Part shown: in pieces, positions 50,447-60,066 of the stretch | Numbering within the stretch: the stretch's first letter is position 1 | Layout: the number at the start of each line of letters is the position of its first letter | Assembly: GCA_910577515.1 (NCBI GenBank) | Contig: CAJTLW010000002.1 | Location: 62,001 to 126,000 of the forward strand | DNA length: 64,000 nucleotides | Direction of reading: 5' to 3' | Source of the DNA: an uncultured Vampirovibrio sp. | GTDB lineage: Bacteria > Cyanobacteriota > Vampirovibrionia > Gastranaerophilales > Gastranaerophilaceae | Program-made: the position numbers and the translations under genes | The notes under the pieces: model-generated | Told to the model about the DNA's origin: nothing | What the model saw: only the letters and a program-made list of their open reading frames with translations | Databases searched by the model: none

Positions 50447-51274
50447 ATGGTTGCACCGAAACATTTATACAGCGAAATTCCCCCGACAAAAATCAGGAAT
50501 CGGGAAGAAAAATTCAGGAAAGCCAAAAATATTCCTTTCTGGCATTTTATTGGGAATATTATTTTTCCTTCGATGCTCAAAAGTCGCTTCTATTCTTTAA
50601 TGTATAAAGGTTTGGATAATTTTAAAAACAGAGATGAAAATTTAGCCACGGTTTTTTATGCCCCGCACAACAATTGGTGGGATGGTATGATAGGGTATAT
50701 TGTAATTTATTTTATCCTCTCTAAAGTTGGCAAATTCAGGATGCGCCTTATGATTGAAGAAATGAACAGATTTCCCCTTTTTCAATATATAGGTTGTTTC
50801 CCGATTAATAAAAAATCTCCCCAAAGCGCCATGCAGTCTTTAAGTTATGCTGCAGACACCCTTAAAGATAAAGATATTGCCTTTTGGCTTTTTCCGCAGG
50901 GGATTATCCGCCCTCCGCACTATCGTCCTGAAATTTTCCAATCAGGACTTGCTTATATGGCAAAAAATGCTGCTAAAAAATTCGGTGGGGTTAATTTAAT
51001 TCCGGTTGCCGTAAAATACACATTTTTAAGGCAAGACAGGCCTGAAGTTTTAGTTGAATTTGGCGAACCGAAAATTATAAAAAGCCCCGATTTTGACAGA
51101 AAAGAATTTACACATAAGCTTGAGCGCGATTTTGAAGCCTTCACCGATAAGCAGCAGGCAGATATCAGCAGAGGTGATTTTGAAGGGTATGAATACCTTT
51201 ATAAAGAAAAGCTTCACTGGTGGCGCTATATTGAAAGCAAATTAAAAAGTATCGGCATTAAAAAAGAAGATTAA
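50447..51274 (+). CDS. PlsC-like acyltransferase
   Basis: 275 residues. Glycerol-phosphate-acyltransferase fold: the catalytic His-x4-Asp is YAPHNNWWDGMIG (about 72-84), the second motif is FPINKKSPQSAM, and the third FWLFPQGIIRPP. It probably adds an acyl chain to a lipid or carotenoid-type glycolipid; the acceptor cannot be told. No classical membrane helix, but the N-terminal third is amphipathic. It is followed by the ROK kinase after eight bases. The ATG comes right after a promoter and has no ribosome site. Confidence 0.8.
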   Translation: MVAPKHLYSEIPPTKIRNREEKFRKAKNIPFWHFIGNIIFPSMLKSRFYSLMYKGLDNFKNRDENLATVFYAPHNNWWDGMIGYIVIYFILSKVGKFRMRLMIEEMNRFPLFQYIGCFPINKKSPQSAMQSLSYAADTLKDKDIAFWLFPQGIIRPPHYRPEIFQSGLAYMAKNAAKKFGGVNLIPVAVKYTFLRQDRPEVLVEFGEPKIIKSPDFDRKEFTHKLERDFEAFTDKQQADISRGDFEGYEYLYKEKLHWWRYIESKLKSIGIKKED

Positions 51275-51281
51275 CAACAAG

Positions 51282-52232
51282 ATGAAGAATTATTCAATAG
51301 GGGTAGATTTAGGCGGCACAAAAATTTTAGCCGGGCTTGTTGAAAAGGAAACAGGCAAAGTTTTATTTGAAGCTAAAAATAAAACAAAAAAAGAAAAAGG
51401 AAATGAAAAAATTGGCGCTAAAATCCTTGAAACTATTGATGAAGTGCTGAAAAATTCAAATATTCCTGCAAAAGAAATATCTTCAATTGGTATTGGCCTT
51501 GCAGGACAGGTGGATAGAAAAAACGGTATCCTTCTAAACGGTATAAACCTTGATTGCAGAGATTTTAATGTTAAAAATTTAATTGAAAAAAAATATAATA
51601 TCCCGCTCTATGCTGGTAATGATGTTGAGGTTGCAGCTCTTGGTGAGTTGAAATTTGGTGCAGGACGAGGGTTTAAAGACATTGTCTGTATTTTTGTAGG
51701 CACGGGCATAGGTTCATCCATTGTAAAAGACGGTAAAATTCACTATGGTGCAAGTGGTTCAGCCGGTGAAATCGGTCATATTATTGTAGATTTAAACGGC
51801 AGAGCCTGTTCCTGCGGGGCGCACGGGTGTTTAGAGGCATACGCTTCAAGAAGCGCTATTGAATCAAGAATTTTAGGTGCAGTAAAAAAAGGCAGAACCT
51901 CAATTATAACAGAATTAACCAAAGCAGGCTCCATAAGTTCTAAACACATTAAAAAATCGCTTGATGCGCGCGATGAAATCGTTACACAATATGTAAATGA
52001 GGCTATTGAGTATCTTTCAGGCGGTATTGCAAGTGTTATTAATTTTTATAACCCGGAAGTTGTAATTTTAGGCGGCGGTCTAATTCAAAGTGTGGATGAA
52101 TTTTACCTTGGCACCATTAAAAAAGCCAGAGCAAAGGCACTACCCGTACCATCAGCTGTAACGCAGTTTAAAAAAGCAGAGCTTGAGGATTATTCAGGGG
52201 TCATAGGTGCTGCGCTGCTTGAAACCTGTTAG
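51282..52232 (+). CDS. ROK family sugar kinase (glucokinase-like)
   Basis: 316 residues. N-terminal phosphate loop GVDLGGTKILAGLVE, catalytic Asp in YAGNDVEVAALGE, GTGIGSSIVKDG, the sugar-binding Glu-Ile-Gly-His (GEIGHIIVD), and the zinc site CSCGAHGCLEAYAS of ROK proteins. It should phosphorylate glucose or a related hexose or hexosamine. No DNA-binding domain, so it is an enzyme, not a repressor. It follows the acyltransferase by eight bases, and mfd follows after 22 with its own promoter. Confidence 0.9.
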   Translation: MKNYSIGVDLGGTKILAGLVEKETGKVLFEAKNKTKKEKGNEKIGAKILETIDEVLKNSNIPAKEISSIGIGLAGQVDRKNGILLNGINLDCRDFNVKNLIEKKYNIPLYAGNDVEVAALGELKFGAGRGFKDIVCIFVGTGIGSSIVKDGKIHYGASGSAGEIGHIIVDLNGRACSCGAHGCLEAYASRSAIESRILGAVKKGRTSIITELTKAGSISSKHIKKSLDARDEIVTQYVNEAIEYLSGGIASVINFYNPEVVILGGGLIQSVDEFYLGTIKKARAKALPVPSAVTQFKKAELEDYSGVIGAALLETC

Positions 52233-52239
52233 GTTTTGG

Positions 52240-52245
52240 TATAAT
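52240..52245 (+). promoter_or_regulatory. -10 box of mfd, leaderless type
   Basis: A consensus TATAAT at 52240-52245, overlapping the end of the ROK kinase spacer, eight bases before the mfd ATG; a TTGAAA at 52219 may be the -35 box (15-base spacer). No ribosome site is visible. Confidence 0.6.
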
Positions 52246-52253
52246 TTTTTATT

Positions 52254-55200
52254 ATGAATTCTTATAAAACAATTTTAGATAATTTTAATACACCTGAAAT
52301 TTCTTTGCTCTCTTCATTTTTAAAAAGAAAAGAAACAGGTCTAAAGCTTAGTATGACAGGGATTAATAACCCTTTAAGACTGCTTGTTTTAAATAAAATA
52401 ATAAACATTTATAAAAAGAAAATTTTAATTATTACCCTAAATGAACAAACTGCGCTTAAATACCAAAAAGATTTAGATTCAATTTTTGGTATAGAGGCTA
52501 AAATACTCCCCTTTCAAGAGATTAACCCCTATGAAGATATTGATAGAAACTATTATATTTATGAAGAGCAGGTTAACGTTTTAAATGGTGCAGCTAAAGG
52601 GTTTAAAGATTATAATTTTGTAATAGTCCCAATTAGAGCGCTTTTAGAGAGATTTCCGGATAGAAATTTTTATAATAAAAATTCTTTTGAAATTAAAAAA
52701 GATGATGAAATTGATTACACAGAAATTGTTCAAAAGCTTGTTGGGCTTGGCTATAAAAGGGTGCCGATGGCTGTAGATGCGGGTGAATTCTCAATTAAAG
52801 GGGATATTTTAGATATCTATACACTCTATTCTTCACCTGTTCGGATAGAATTTTTTGCAGATACTGTTGAAGATATTAGAATGTTTGACCCCAATACCCA
52901 AAAAAGCTTCAAAAAACTGGATAAAATTGCGGTTTATCCTCTGCACAAGTTTTTGCTGACGGAAGATAATAAAAAAGCCTTTAAAACAAAGCTGTACAAT
53001 GAATTGCAGGAATTGGAAAGAATTACCGGCGAAAATGAAATTTTAAATTTGATATACGGCGAAACTGTTGAAAAAATTGATAATGGCGGCTATTTTGAAG
53101 GCATAGAATATTATCAAAACTACCTGAATAAAGATTTAGTAAGCCCTCTGGATTTTTTCCGTGACTATATTTTGATTTTTGATGACACGGCACAAATTAA
53201 TGCAAAATTTGAAAACCTTGATGAGGAGCTAAATTCAGCCTACAGAACAAACCTTGAAGCCAATTTAAAACTTCCGCTTTGTGCTAAAAATCACACTACA
53301 TTTGAAGAATTTAAAAAAGAAACTAAAAAATTTAAAATTATTGGTTTTGATACTTTTTTAGAAAACTTTAACGGCGACAATCTAGGCTATGACTCTATTT
53401 CAGACGATACATTTGCGGATAAGCTTATAGAATTTAATTCAAGCCTGCCTCCATTTTTTTCATCATCTGCAAAGGATATTTCAAAATATATATTGGATAC
53501 TCTAAAAACCTCTGATAATAATGCTTCCAAGGTTTTTGTCTGCACAAACTATCCTAAAAGATTTTCTGAAATTTTAAAAGAATTTGAAATTTTTAGCGAA
53601 AATGTTTTTGTGCTTCCCCCTTTAACCTCAGGCGGCGGGATTATAGAGAATATTGACGCCGAAAACCAATCAGACAGCCCAAAATGGGTGTTTTTATCCG
53701 ATAAAGAATTATTCAATAAGCGCTCTAAAGATATTACAACCCGAAAATACTCATCCAACAAGCAATCCCAGGATTATATTGATTCTATAAACGATATTAT
53801 GGAAAATGAATTTGTTGTCCATTCTATCCACGGTATCGGGGTTTTCAGGGGTCTTAGAAAAGAAGAAATGGATGGCGCCTTGAAAGATTATCTTGAAATT
53901 GAATTTCAAGGCGGTGATAAGCTTTTTATGCCGGCAGAGCAGATAAACCTTTTATATCGCTACAGAGGAGGCGGCAGCGCAAAGCCGAAATTATCAAAAA
54001 TGGGCGGAGCTGCTTGGGAAAATACAAAAAATAAGGCAAAAGGCGAGGTTAAAGAAATTGCCTACGATTTATTGAAACTTTATGCTAAGCGTGAAATGAG
54101 CCAGGGTATTGCTTTTGAGCCTGATACAACATGGCAGTATGAAATGGAAGATGCTTTTGAATTCACTGAAACCCCCGACCAGATGCAGGCTATCATTGAT
54201 GTAAAAAATGATATGGAAGCAGGACGCCCGATGGATAGGCTTATATGCGCGGATGTAGGCTTTGGGAAAACGGAAGTTGCGACGCGTGCTATATTTAAGG
54301 CCGTTATGTCCGGTAAACAAGCCGCGCTTATTGCACCTACGACCATTCTAGCTTTGCAGCATTACCAGACAATCGCCGAAAGATTTAAACCGTTTTCGGT
54401 GAATGTTCAGCTTTTATCGAGGTTTAAAACCCCTAAAGAACGTAAAAAAACAGTAGAAGAGCTAAAAAGCGGGGTTTGCGATGTGGTAATAGGCACTCAT
54501 AGCTTGCTTTTTGACCGTGAATTTAAGAGTTTAGGACTTTTGGTAATTGATGAAGAGCATAAATTCGGTGTGGCGCATAAGGAAAAGCTGAAACGTTTTC
54601 GTGAAAATATTGATATACTTGCAATGTCGGCTACTCCGATTCCAAGAACCCTCAATATGGCGCTTTCTGGCTTGAAAAATATGAGTTTAATCAACACGCC
54701 CCCTAAAAACAGGCTCCCTGTGAAAACTTATGTTGGAGAATTTAACGAAGCACTTTTAAAGAATGCTATAAATCACGAATTGCAAAGGGATGGGCAGGTC
54801 TTTTTTGTTCATAACCGCGTGGAGAGCATACATACGGTAGCTGATTATCTCCAAAATCTGCTTCCTAACGCACGTTTGGCCGTTGCGCATGGCCAAATGA
54901 AAGAGACCGAACTTGAAAAAATTATGTACGATTTTGCAATGAAAGAATACGATATCCTGCTTTGCACTACTATTATTGAATCAGGGCTAGATATATCAAA
55001 CGCAAATACAATAATAATCAACGATTCAGACCGTTTCGGGCTTGCCCAGCTTTATCAGTTGCGCGGAAGGGTTGGAAGGTCGGATAGACAAGCATTTTGC
55101 TATTGTTTTTACAAAAAATCAAAAGAATTATCACAAGACGCCTTTAAAAGGTTGAGCGCCATAAAAGACTTTGTCAGCCTTGGTTCTGGCTATCAAATTG

Positions 55201-55868
55201 CCTTGAGAGATATTGAAATCAGGGGTGTTGGAAATATTTTAGGTGCAAAACAGCACGGTCACATGGTAAATGTAGGTTTCGACACTTATGTGAATTTGCT
55301 CGAAGAGTGCGTTAATGAGCTTAAAAATGAACAAAAACGCTTATCTTCGCCGTATGAAAAGGCTGAAACCCAATCAAATAAAGAACCTTGCATTGTTGAT
55401 ATTAAAGCAACAGCATACATTCCAGATGAGTGGGTAGGCTCTTATGAACAAAAAATGCTTGAATATAAGCGGCTTTCAGACGTTAAAAGTATTTCTGAAC
55501 TTGAAAATATGGTATCAAGCTTTAGGGATAGATTTTCAAAACTGCCCGAAAGCGTTGAAAACCTTGTAAAATTAATACGTTTGAGACTCTTAGGAAGTGC
55601 CGTAAATATTACTCAAATTCGCGAAACTCCTGATAATATAAGAATTTACACTCCGTTTACCATGCAGGAATGGCTTATTCTAAAAAGAAAAATGGAATTA
55701 AATATTACAAAATATTTTCAATGGACAAACCCGCCAAAATCAGTCAAAGGTGCCAGAGGTATACTTTTAATGAAGAAAGATAATCTTGATTTTGACGAAA
55801 TATTTAACATATTGGCGGATTTGTTTTATTATATATCTCATATAATAATGGAATTTAAAAAAGAATAA
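52254..55868 (+). CDS. mfd: Transcription-repair coupling factor
   Basis: 1204 residues, full length. Removes RNA polymerase stalled at DNA lesions and recruits UvrA. Domains: UvrB-like N-terminus (about 1-350), CarD-like RNA polymerase interaction domain with HSIHGIGVFRGLRKEEMDGA and YLEIEFQGGDKLFMP (about 520-580), the RecG-like translocase with ADVGFGKTEVATRA, VIDEEHKFGVAHKEKLK, AMSATPIPRTLNMALSGL, and LRGRVGRSDRQAFCY, then the C-terminal TRCF domain (about 1020 on). An ATG follows right after a TATAAT box. Confidence 0.97.
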   Translation: MNSYKTILDNFNTPEISLLSSFLKRKETGLKLSMTGINNPLRLLVLNKIINIYKKKILIITLNEQTALKYQKDLDSIFGIEAKILPFQEINPYEDIDRNYYIYEEQVNVLNGAAKGFKDYNFVIVPIRALLERFPDRNFYNKNSFEIKKDDEIDYTEIVQKLVGLGYKRVPMAVDAGEFSIKGDILDIYTLYSSPVRIEFFADTVEDIRMFDPNTQKSFKKLDKIAVYPLHKFLLTEDNKKAFKTKLYNELQELERITGENEILNLIYGETVEKIDNGGYFEGIEYYQNYLNKDLVSPLDFFRDYILIFDDTAQINAKFENLDEELNSAYRTNLEANLKLPLCAKNHTTFEEFKKETKKFKIIGFDTFLENFNGDNLGYDSISDDTFADKLIEFNSSLPPFFSSSAKDISKYILDTLKTSDNNASKVFVCTNYPKRFSEILKEFEIFSENVFVLPPLTSGGGIIENIDAENQSDSPKWVFLSDKELFNKRSKDITTRKYSSNKQSQDYIDSINDIMENEFVVHSIHGIGVFRGLRKEEMDGALKDYLEIEFQGGDKLFMPAEQINLLYRYRGGGSAKPKLSKMGGAAWENTKNKAKGEVKEIAYDLLKLYAKREMSQGIAFEPDTTWQYEMEDAFEFTETPDQMQAIIDVKNDMEAGRPMDRLICADVGFGKTEVATRAIFKAVMSGKQAALIAPTTILALQHYQTIAERFKPFSVNVQLLSRFKTPKERKKTVEELKSGVCDVVIGTHSLLFDREFKSLGLLVIDEEHKFGVAHKEKLKRFRENIDILAMSATPIPRTLNMALSGLKNMSLINTPPKNRLPVKTYVGEFNEALLKNAINHELQRDGQVFFVHNRVESIHTVADYLQNLLPNARLAVAHGQMKETELEKIMYDFAMKEYDILLCTTIIESGLDISNANTIIINDSDRFGLAQLYQLRGRVGRSDRQAFCYCFYKKSKELSQDAFKRLSAIKDFVSLGSGYQIALRDIEIRGVGNILGAKQHGHMVNVGFDTYVNLLEECVNELKNEQKRLSSPYEKAETQSNKEPCIVDIKATAYIPDEWVGSYEQKMLEYKRLSDVKSISELENMVSSFRDRFSKLPESVENLVKLIRLRLLGSAVNITQIRETPDNIRIYTPFTMQEWLILKRKMELNITKYFQWTNPPKSVKGARGILLMKKDNLDFDEIFNILADLFYYISHIIMEFKKE

Positions 55869-55886
55869 ATTTGAGGAGAAATGTTT

Positions 55887-57008
55887 ATGAAATTAACCAA
55901 AACCCTTATTGCTGCCGGGCTTTCTGTCGGTCTTTTAACAGGCTGCGCCCTTGATAGAACGGCAATTATTACGGTAAATGGCGAACCTATCACAAAAGCG
56001 CAATATGAAAAAATATATAACGCACAGATGAATAGTCCGCAATTAAAGCAGCTTGGGCCTGAAGCCAAAAATCCGAATGGTTATATTGGCCTTATGACAA
56101 AGGATAGAGTGATAAATGAACTCATTGTAAAAACAATTCTTGAACAACAGATTAAAAAACACAAAATTACCGTGTCAGCCGCTGATATCAAGGCTAAAAG
56201 AAAAGAAATCGTTGATAAAATAGGTTCAGAAGAGAGATTGCAGGAAATTTTAAAACAAAACGGCGTAACAGAAGCCAAACTTCGTGAAGATTTAACAAAT
56301 GAAATTAAAGTGGATAAGCTTGTTGTGGCTACTTCAGATACAAAAGTTTCAGATAAAGAAGTAAGCGATTTTTATAACCAGAATAAAGCTTCATTTAACC
56401 GTCCTGAAACTGTTAGAGCTTCGCACATTTTAATTGAAGCAAACCCCCAAAAAATTAAAGAAGAAATTATAAATGCTGATAAAAACGGTAAATTGGCAGC
56501 TGCTGATATTGATAAAAAAGTTAAAGAAGAAATGGATAAAAAAATGGCTCTTGCAAAAAAAGTGAGAGAAGAAGCAGCTAAAAATCCTGACAAATTTGCT
56601 GATTTAGCAAAAAAATATTCTGATGATAAAGGTTCTGCAGCAAATGGTGGGGACTTAGGATTTTTCCCGAAAGAGGCAATGGTAAAACCTTTTGCTGATG
56701 CCGCTTTCAGCTTAAAACCAAATGTTGTATCAGATATTGTTGTGTCAGAATATGGTAACCACATTATCATTGTAAAAGACAGAGCAGCAAAGGGTTTACA
56801 ACCTTTGGATAAAGTTAAGGATGAAATTAGAACTTTCCTTGAACAGCAAAAGAAAGTAGCTGCTCTTCAAAAAATGTTTGCAGGACTTAGGGCTGAAGCA
56901 AAAATTGAATATAATGATAAAAGCTTTGACCCTCAAAATATTCAAAATGCACTTCGTGGAAATATTGGGCAAAATGCACAAAATGCAGCGCCTGCAGACC
57001 AAAAATAA
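55887..57008 (+). CDS. PrsA/SurA-type peptidyl-prolyl isomerase lipoprotein
   Basis: 373 residues. Lipoprotein signal with lipobox LLTGC (Cys about residue 20). A SurA/PrsA N-terminal region (INxxPITKAQYEKIY type) is followed by a parvulin rotamase domain: RASHILIEANP, ANGGDLGFFPKEAMVKPFADAAF and HIIIVKDR. It should fold proteins exported across the inner membrane, probably outer-membrane or S-layer proteins. The ATG at 55887 has the better GGAG spacing; a start two codons earlier is possible. A terminator follows at 57035. Confidence 0.92.
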   Translation: MKLTKTLIAAGLSVGLLTGCALDRTAIITVNGEPITKAQYEKIYNAQMNSPQLKQLGPEAKNPNGYIGLMTKDRVINELIVKTILEQQIKKHKITVSAADIKAKRKEIVDKIGSEERLQEILKQNGVTEAKLREDLTNEIKVDKLVVATSDTKVSDKEVSDFYNQNKASFNRPETVRASHILIEANPQKIKEEIINADKNGKLAAADIDKKVKEEMDKKMALAKKVREEAAKNPDKFADLAKKYSDDKGSAANGGDLGFFPKEAMVKPFADAAFSLKPNVVSDIVVSEYGNHIIIVKDRAAKGLQPLDKVKDEIRTFLEQQKKVAALQKMFAGLRAEAKIEYNDKSFDPQNIQNALRGNIGQNAQNAAPADQK

Positions 57009-57034
57009 GAAGCGTGAAATAAATTAATATTTAT

Positions 57035-57073
57035 AGCCGTCTTTAAAAATACTTGAAAAGACGGCTATATTTT
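57035..57073 (+). terminator. Terminator of the PrsA-like gene
   Basis: AGCCGTCTTT (57035-57044) pairs with AAAGACGGCT (57057-57066), 12-base loop, then ATATTTT. It lies 27 bases after the stop, and it covers an apparent upstream TTG start of the next gene. Confidence 0.85.
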
Positions 57074-57091
57074 AAAAACGGGGAGATAAAA

Positions 57092-57556
57092 TTGGGAAAA
57101 CTTATTGAACAATCAAAGATTGAAGAGCTTGCCAATCAAATAAGGCGCCAAAATAAGACCATTGTTGCAACAAATGGATGTTTTGATATTTTGCATGTAG
57201 GGCATGTCAGATATCTTAAAAAAAGCAAAGAGTTTGGGGATGTTTTGATTGTAGGTTTAAATTCTGATGTTTCTGTAAAATCTATTAAAGGGCCAAACCG
57301 CCCGATAAATAATGAAAACGATAGGGCGGAGGTACTTTGCGCTCTAAATTCTGTGGACTATGTAGTTTTGTTTGATGAAAAATCACCGGTTGATTTACTG
57401 GATAAAATTAAGCCGAATATCTACACAAAGGGCGCTGATTATACGCTAAACACCCTTCCTGAGGCTGATGTTATCTTGAAAAATAACGGATGGGTAGAAT
57501 TTATTGATTTTGTTGAAGGTAAATCTACAACCAAAATTATCGACAAAATGAAATAA
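57092..57556 (+). CDS. HldE-type nucleotidyltransferase (heptose 1-phosphate adenylyltransferase-like)
   Basis: 154 residues. Single cytidylyltransferase-like domain: VATNGCFDILHVGHVRYLKKS with the His-x-Gly-His catalytic pair, GLNSDVSVKSIKG, and VDFVEGKSTTKIIDKM. This is the C-terminal half of HldE (RfaE domain 2), which makes ADP-heptose for LPS core; the kinase half (RfaE1) is not here and may be separate. The TTG at 57092 has a GGGGAG site seven bases upstream; a TTG at 57053 lies inside the terminator and is rejected. It opens the LPS gene group. Confidence 0.9.
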   Translation: MGKLIEQSKIEELANQIRRQNKTIVATNGCFDILHVGHVRYLKKSKEFGDVLIVGLNSDVSVKSIKGPNRPINNENDRAEVLCALNSVDYVVLFDEKSPVDLLDKIKPNIYTKGADYTLNTLPEADVILKNNGWVEFIDFVEGKSTTKIIDKMK

Positions 57557-57612
57557 TTGTAATAAAATAGACTTAAAGCTGGCTTAATAGTAATAAGAGG
57601 AGATGATTAAAA

Positions 57613-58722
57613 GTGGCTTCTAAAATATTTACGCAGGAAGAAATATCCGCTCTTGTTGGCGGCATATTAACAAAATCGGTTGATGGAAAAATCGATAAAG
57701 TAGCACCGCCGTTGCTTGCAGATGAGAATACCCTTGCTCTTGCTCTCGGTGAAGAAGAAATTGAAAATTTAGCAAAAACTGCTGCAAAATGTGCGCTTGT
57801 TCCTCTCGGCGTAAATTTAGAGAATATTTCAACAATTGAGGTTGAACGTCCAAGGCTTGCTATGATGAAACTTTTAAATGTTTTCTATGAAGCACCTGAT
57901 TCAACCATTGGAATTCATCCAACAGCTGTTGTTCATCCAGAAGCCAAGCTTGGTAAAGATGTTGCAATAGGTCCTAATGTTGTCATTTCCCGCGGGGCTG
58001 AAATTGGGGACGGGGCTAAACTTTTAGCCAATGTCTATATTGGAAAATTTGCTTCTGTTGGTAAAAATTGTCTTTTTCATCCGGGTGTAAATATTGGCGA
58101 CTTTGTAAAAGTAGGAAATAATTGCATAATTCACCATGGCGCAAGTCTTGGAGCTGACGGCTTCAGTTTTGTAACCGAAAAGCCTGATAATATTGAAGCT
58201 GCAAGAAAAGATGGAAAAATTGAAGGCGGCAATGATGCACAAAAAGTCTTTAAAATTCCTTCATTAGGCTCTGTTGTGATTGGAGATGATGTTGAAATTG
58301 GCGCAAATACCACCATTGACAGAGGTACCATTGAAAATACAACGGTTGGCGCCCAAACAAAGATTGATAACCTTGTTATGATAGGTCATAACTGCAAAAT
58401 CGGCAAAGCCTGTATGATAGTATCACAAGTTGGTATTGCAGGAAGCTGTACAATAGGCGACAGAGTCGTAATCGCAGGGCAGGCCGGTCTGAAAGACCAT
58501 ACAGATATCGGTGATGATTCAATTGTTCTGGCTCAAGCAGGCGTTACAAAATCATATCCTGCAAGAAGCGTTATTATGGGCGCTCCTGCAGTTCCAAGAA
58601 AAGATTTTATTAAACGTATGAAATACCTTGCTGAAGCTGAGGTTATGGTTCAAAAATATAAAAAATACCAGCATTTGTTAGAAGATTATGAGAAATTTTT
58701 AAATGAGGACGCTAAAATCTAG
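57613..58722 (+). CDS. lpxD: UDP-3-O-acylglucosamine N-acyltransferase
   Basis: 369 residues. Third step of lipid A synthesis: adds the N-linked hydroxyacyl chain from ACP. N-terminal uridine-binding region (about 1-100) then left-handed parallel beta-helix of hexapeptide repeats (AVVHPEAKLGKDVAIGPN, VMIGHNCKIGKACMIVSQVG) with the catalytic His in NLVMIGHNCKIG and HHGASLGADGFSF. The end is a helical bundle. Start is GTG with an AGGAG site. It overlaps lpxC by 20 bases. Confidence 0.95.
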   Translation: MASKIFTQEEISALVGGILTKSVDGKIDKVAPPLLADENTLALALGEEEIENLAKTAAKCALVPLGVNLENISTIEVERPRLAMMKLLNVFYEAPDSTIGIHPTAVVHPEAKLGKDVAIGPNVVISRGAEIGDGAKLLANVYIGKFASVGKNCLFHPGVNIGDFVKVGNNCIIHHGASLGADGFSFVTEKPDNIEAARKDGKIEGGNDAQKVFKIPSLGSVVIGDDVEIGANTTIDRGTIENTTVGAQTKIDNLVMIGHNCKIGKACMIVSQVGIAGSCTIGDRVVIAGQAGLKDHTDIGDDSIVLAQAGVTKSYPARSVIMGAPAVPRKDFIKRMKYLAEAEVMVQKYKKYQHLLEDYEKFLNEDAKI

Positions 58723-59530
58723 TTTTAAAATAAAAGGGGTCGGATTAATGTCCGGCGTTGAGTTTGAGGTTGAAATAAAACCAACTTCAGGTAAAGGCAT
58801 TTATTTCACTTCAGGAAACAAAAAGGTTAAAGCCTCTCTTGAAAATGTTGTATCGGCCGACCACTGTGTGGTTATCGCCAATGTAGCTGAGGGCGCAACT
58901 ATAAAAGTGGCTCTTATTGAACATTTTATGGCAGCATGCGCTATATCAAGACTGGATGGAGTAGAAATGGTTTTTCCTGATATTCCTGCCCCTGCGTTTG
59001 AAGTTCCTATTTTGGACGGTTCTTCAAAGGTTTGGATAGAAGAATTTAACAAGGCGGGTTTTGAAGGTACAGCTGATGAAACGCCGAAATTAAAAGAGTC
59101 TGTTACATTCCAAAAGGGAAAAAGTGCTGTTATCCTTATGCCTTCTGAAGAAGATACAAAAATTACTTATGCTGTAAATTTTAACCACCCGGAATTAAAC
59201 AACAGATGGACTGAAATGATTCAAAGTTTGAATTTGAATGAAATAGTTGAGGCAAGAACATTCGGATATTTAAAAGACCTTGAAACATTCCAGAAAATGG
59301 GCTTATCAAAGGGTGTTACAATAGATAACACAGTTGGCATGACAGATGATGGTTTTACAACAACCTTAAGAAGTCAGTATGAACCAAATAAGCACAAAAT
59401 TCTTGATATAATTGGCGATATTTATTTAACAGGGATAAATCCTTTGGATATGAAAGCAAATATTATCGTGAAAGAAGCGGGGCATGCCCTTCATATAGAA
59501 GCGGCAAAGCTTTTGAAAGATTGTTTTTAA
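58703..59530 (+). CDS. lpxC: UDP-3-O-acyl-N-acetylglucosamine deacetylase
   Basis: 275 residues. Committed, zinc-dependent step of lipid A synthesis. Parts: SSFKIKGVGLMSGVEFEV, the zinc His in ALIEHFMAACAISRLDGVE, ARTFGYLKDLETFQKMGLSKG, and the second zinc block KHKILDIIGDIYLTG. Length is slightly shorter than the E. coli enzyme. The ATG lies within the end of lpxD (20-base overlap). Confidence 0.94.
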   Translation: MRTLKSSFKIKGVGLMSGVEFEVEIKPTSGKGIYFTSGNKKVKASLENVVSADHCVVIANVAEGATIKVALIEHFMAACAISRLDGVEMVFPDIPAPAFEVPILDGSSKVWIEEFNKAGFEGTADETPKLKESVTFQKGKSAVILMPSEEDTKITYAVNFNHPELNNRWTEMIQSLNLNEIVEARTFGYLKDLETFQKMGLSKGVTIDNTVGMTDDGFTTTLRSQYEPNKHKILDIIGDIYLTGINPLDMKANIIVKEAGHALHIEAAKLLKDCF

Positions 59531-59564
59531 GGCTTAAATCAAGCTTTAAGGAGAGGAGATAAAA

Positions 59565-60014
59565 ATGTCAGAAACTATAGTGAAGCCGATTTCTATGGAT
59601 ATAATTGAAATTATGGATTTAATTCCGCACAGATATCCGTTTTTGCTTGTGGACAGAATAACAGAATGTATTCCTGGAGAATATTCAAAAGGTTATAAAA
59701 ATTTAACTGCAAATGAAATGTTTTTCAATGGTCATTTTCCGGGAAATCCTATAATGCCGGGCGTTTTGCAGATTGAAGCAATGGCGCAAACTGCAGCCCC
59801 TATTTTGCTCACTCTTGAACAATATAAAGGAAAACTTGCCTTATTTGCAGGAATAGACGGTGTAAGGTTTAAAAATATTGTGCGTCCTGGTGATAGGTTT
59901 GATATGGAAACCAGAATGACAAAAATTAAAGGGCCTGTTGCAAAATGCGAAGCGAAAGGTTTTGTTGACGGTAAGCTTTGTGTAGAAGCGGAATTAACAA
60001 TTGCAATAAAATAA
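59565..60014 (+). CDS. fabZ: 3-hydroxyacyl-ACP dehydratase
   Basis: 149 residues. Hot-dog fold dehydratase of fatty acid synthesis. Signatures IPHRYPFLLVDRITE, the catalytic His in FFNGHFPGNPIMPGVLQIEAMAQ, and the acidic partner in the same helix. Strong GGAGAGGAG ribosome site. The lpxC-fabZ-lpxA order ties the fatty acid and lipid A pathways, which compete for hydroxyacyl-ACP. Confidence 0.96.
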   Translation: MSETIVKPISMDIIEIMDLIPHRYPFLLVDRITECIPGEYSKGYKNLTANEMFFNGHFPGNPIMPGVLQIEAMAQTAAPILLTLEQYKGKLALFAGIDGVRFKNIVRPGDRFDMETRMTKIKGPVAKCEAKGFVDGKLCVEAELTIAIK

Positions 60015-60066
60015 CAAAAATTTAAAACATTGGGTGTCGGCCCGCAAAAAAAGAAAGTGTGAAAAA

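Noticed and set aside
57053..57556. 167-codon form of the HldE-type protein
   Set aside because: The TTG at 57053 is in the loop of the terminator of the previous gene.
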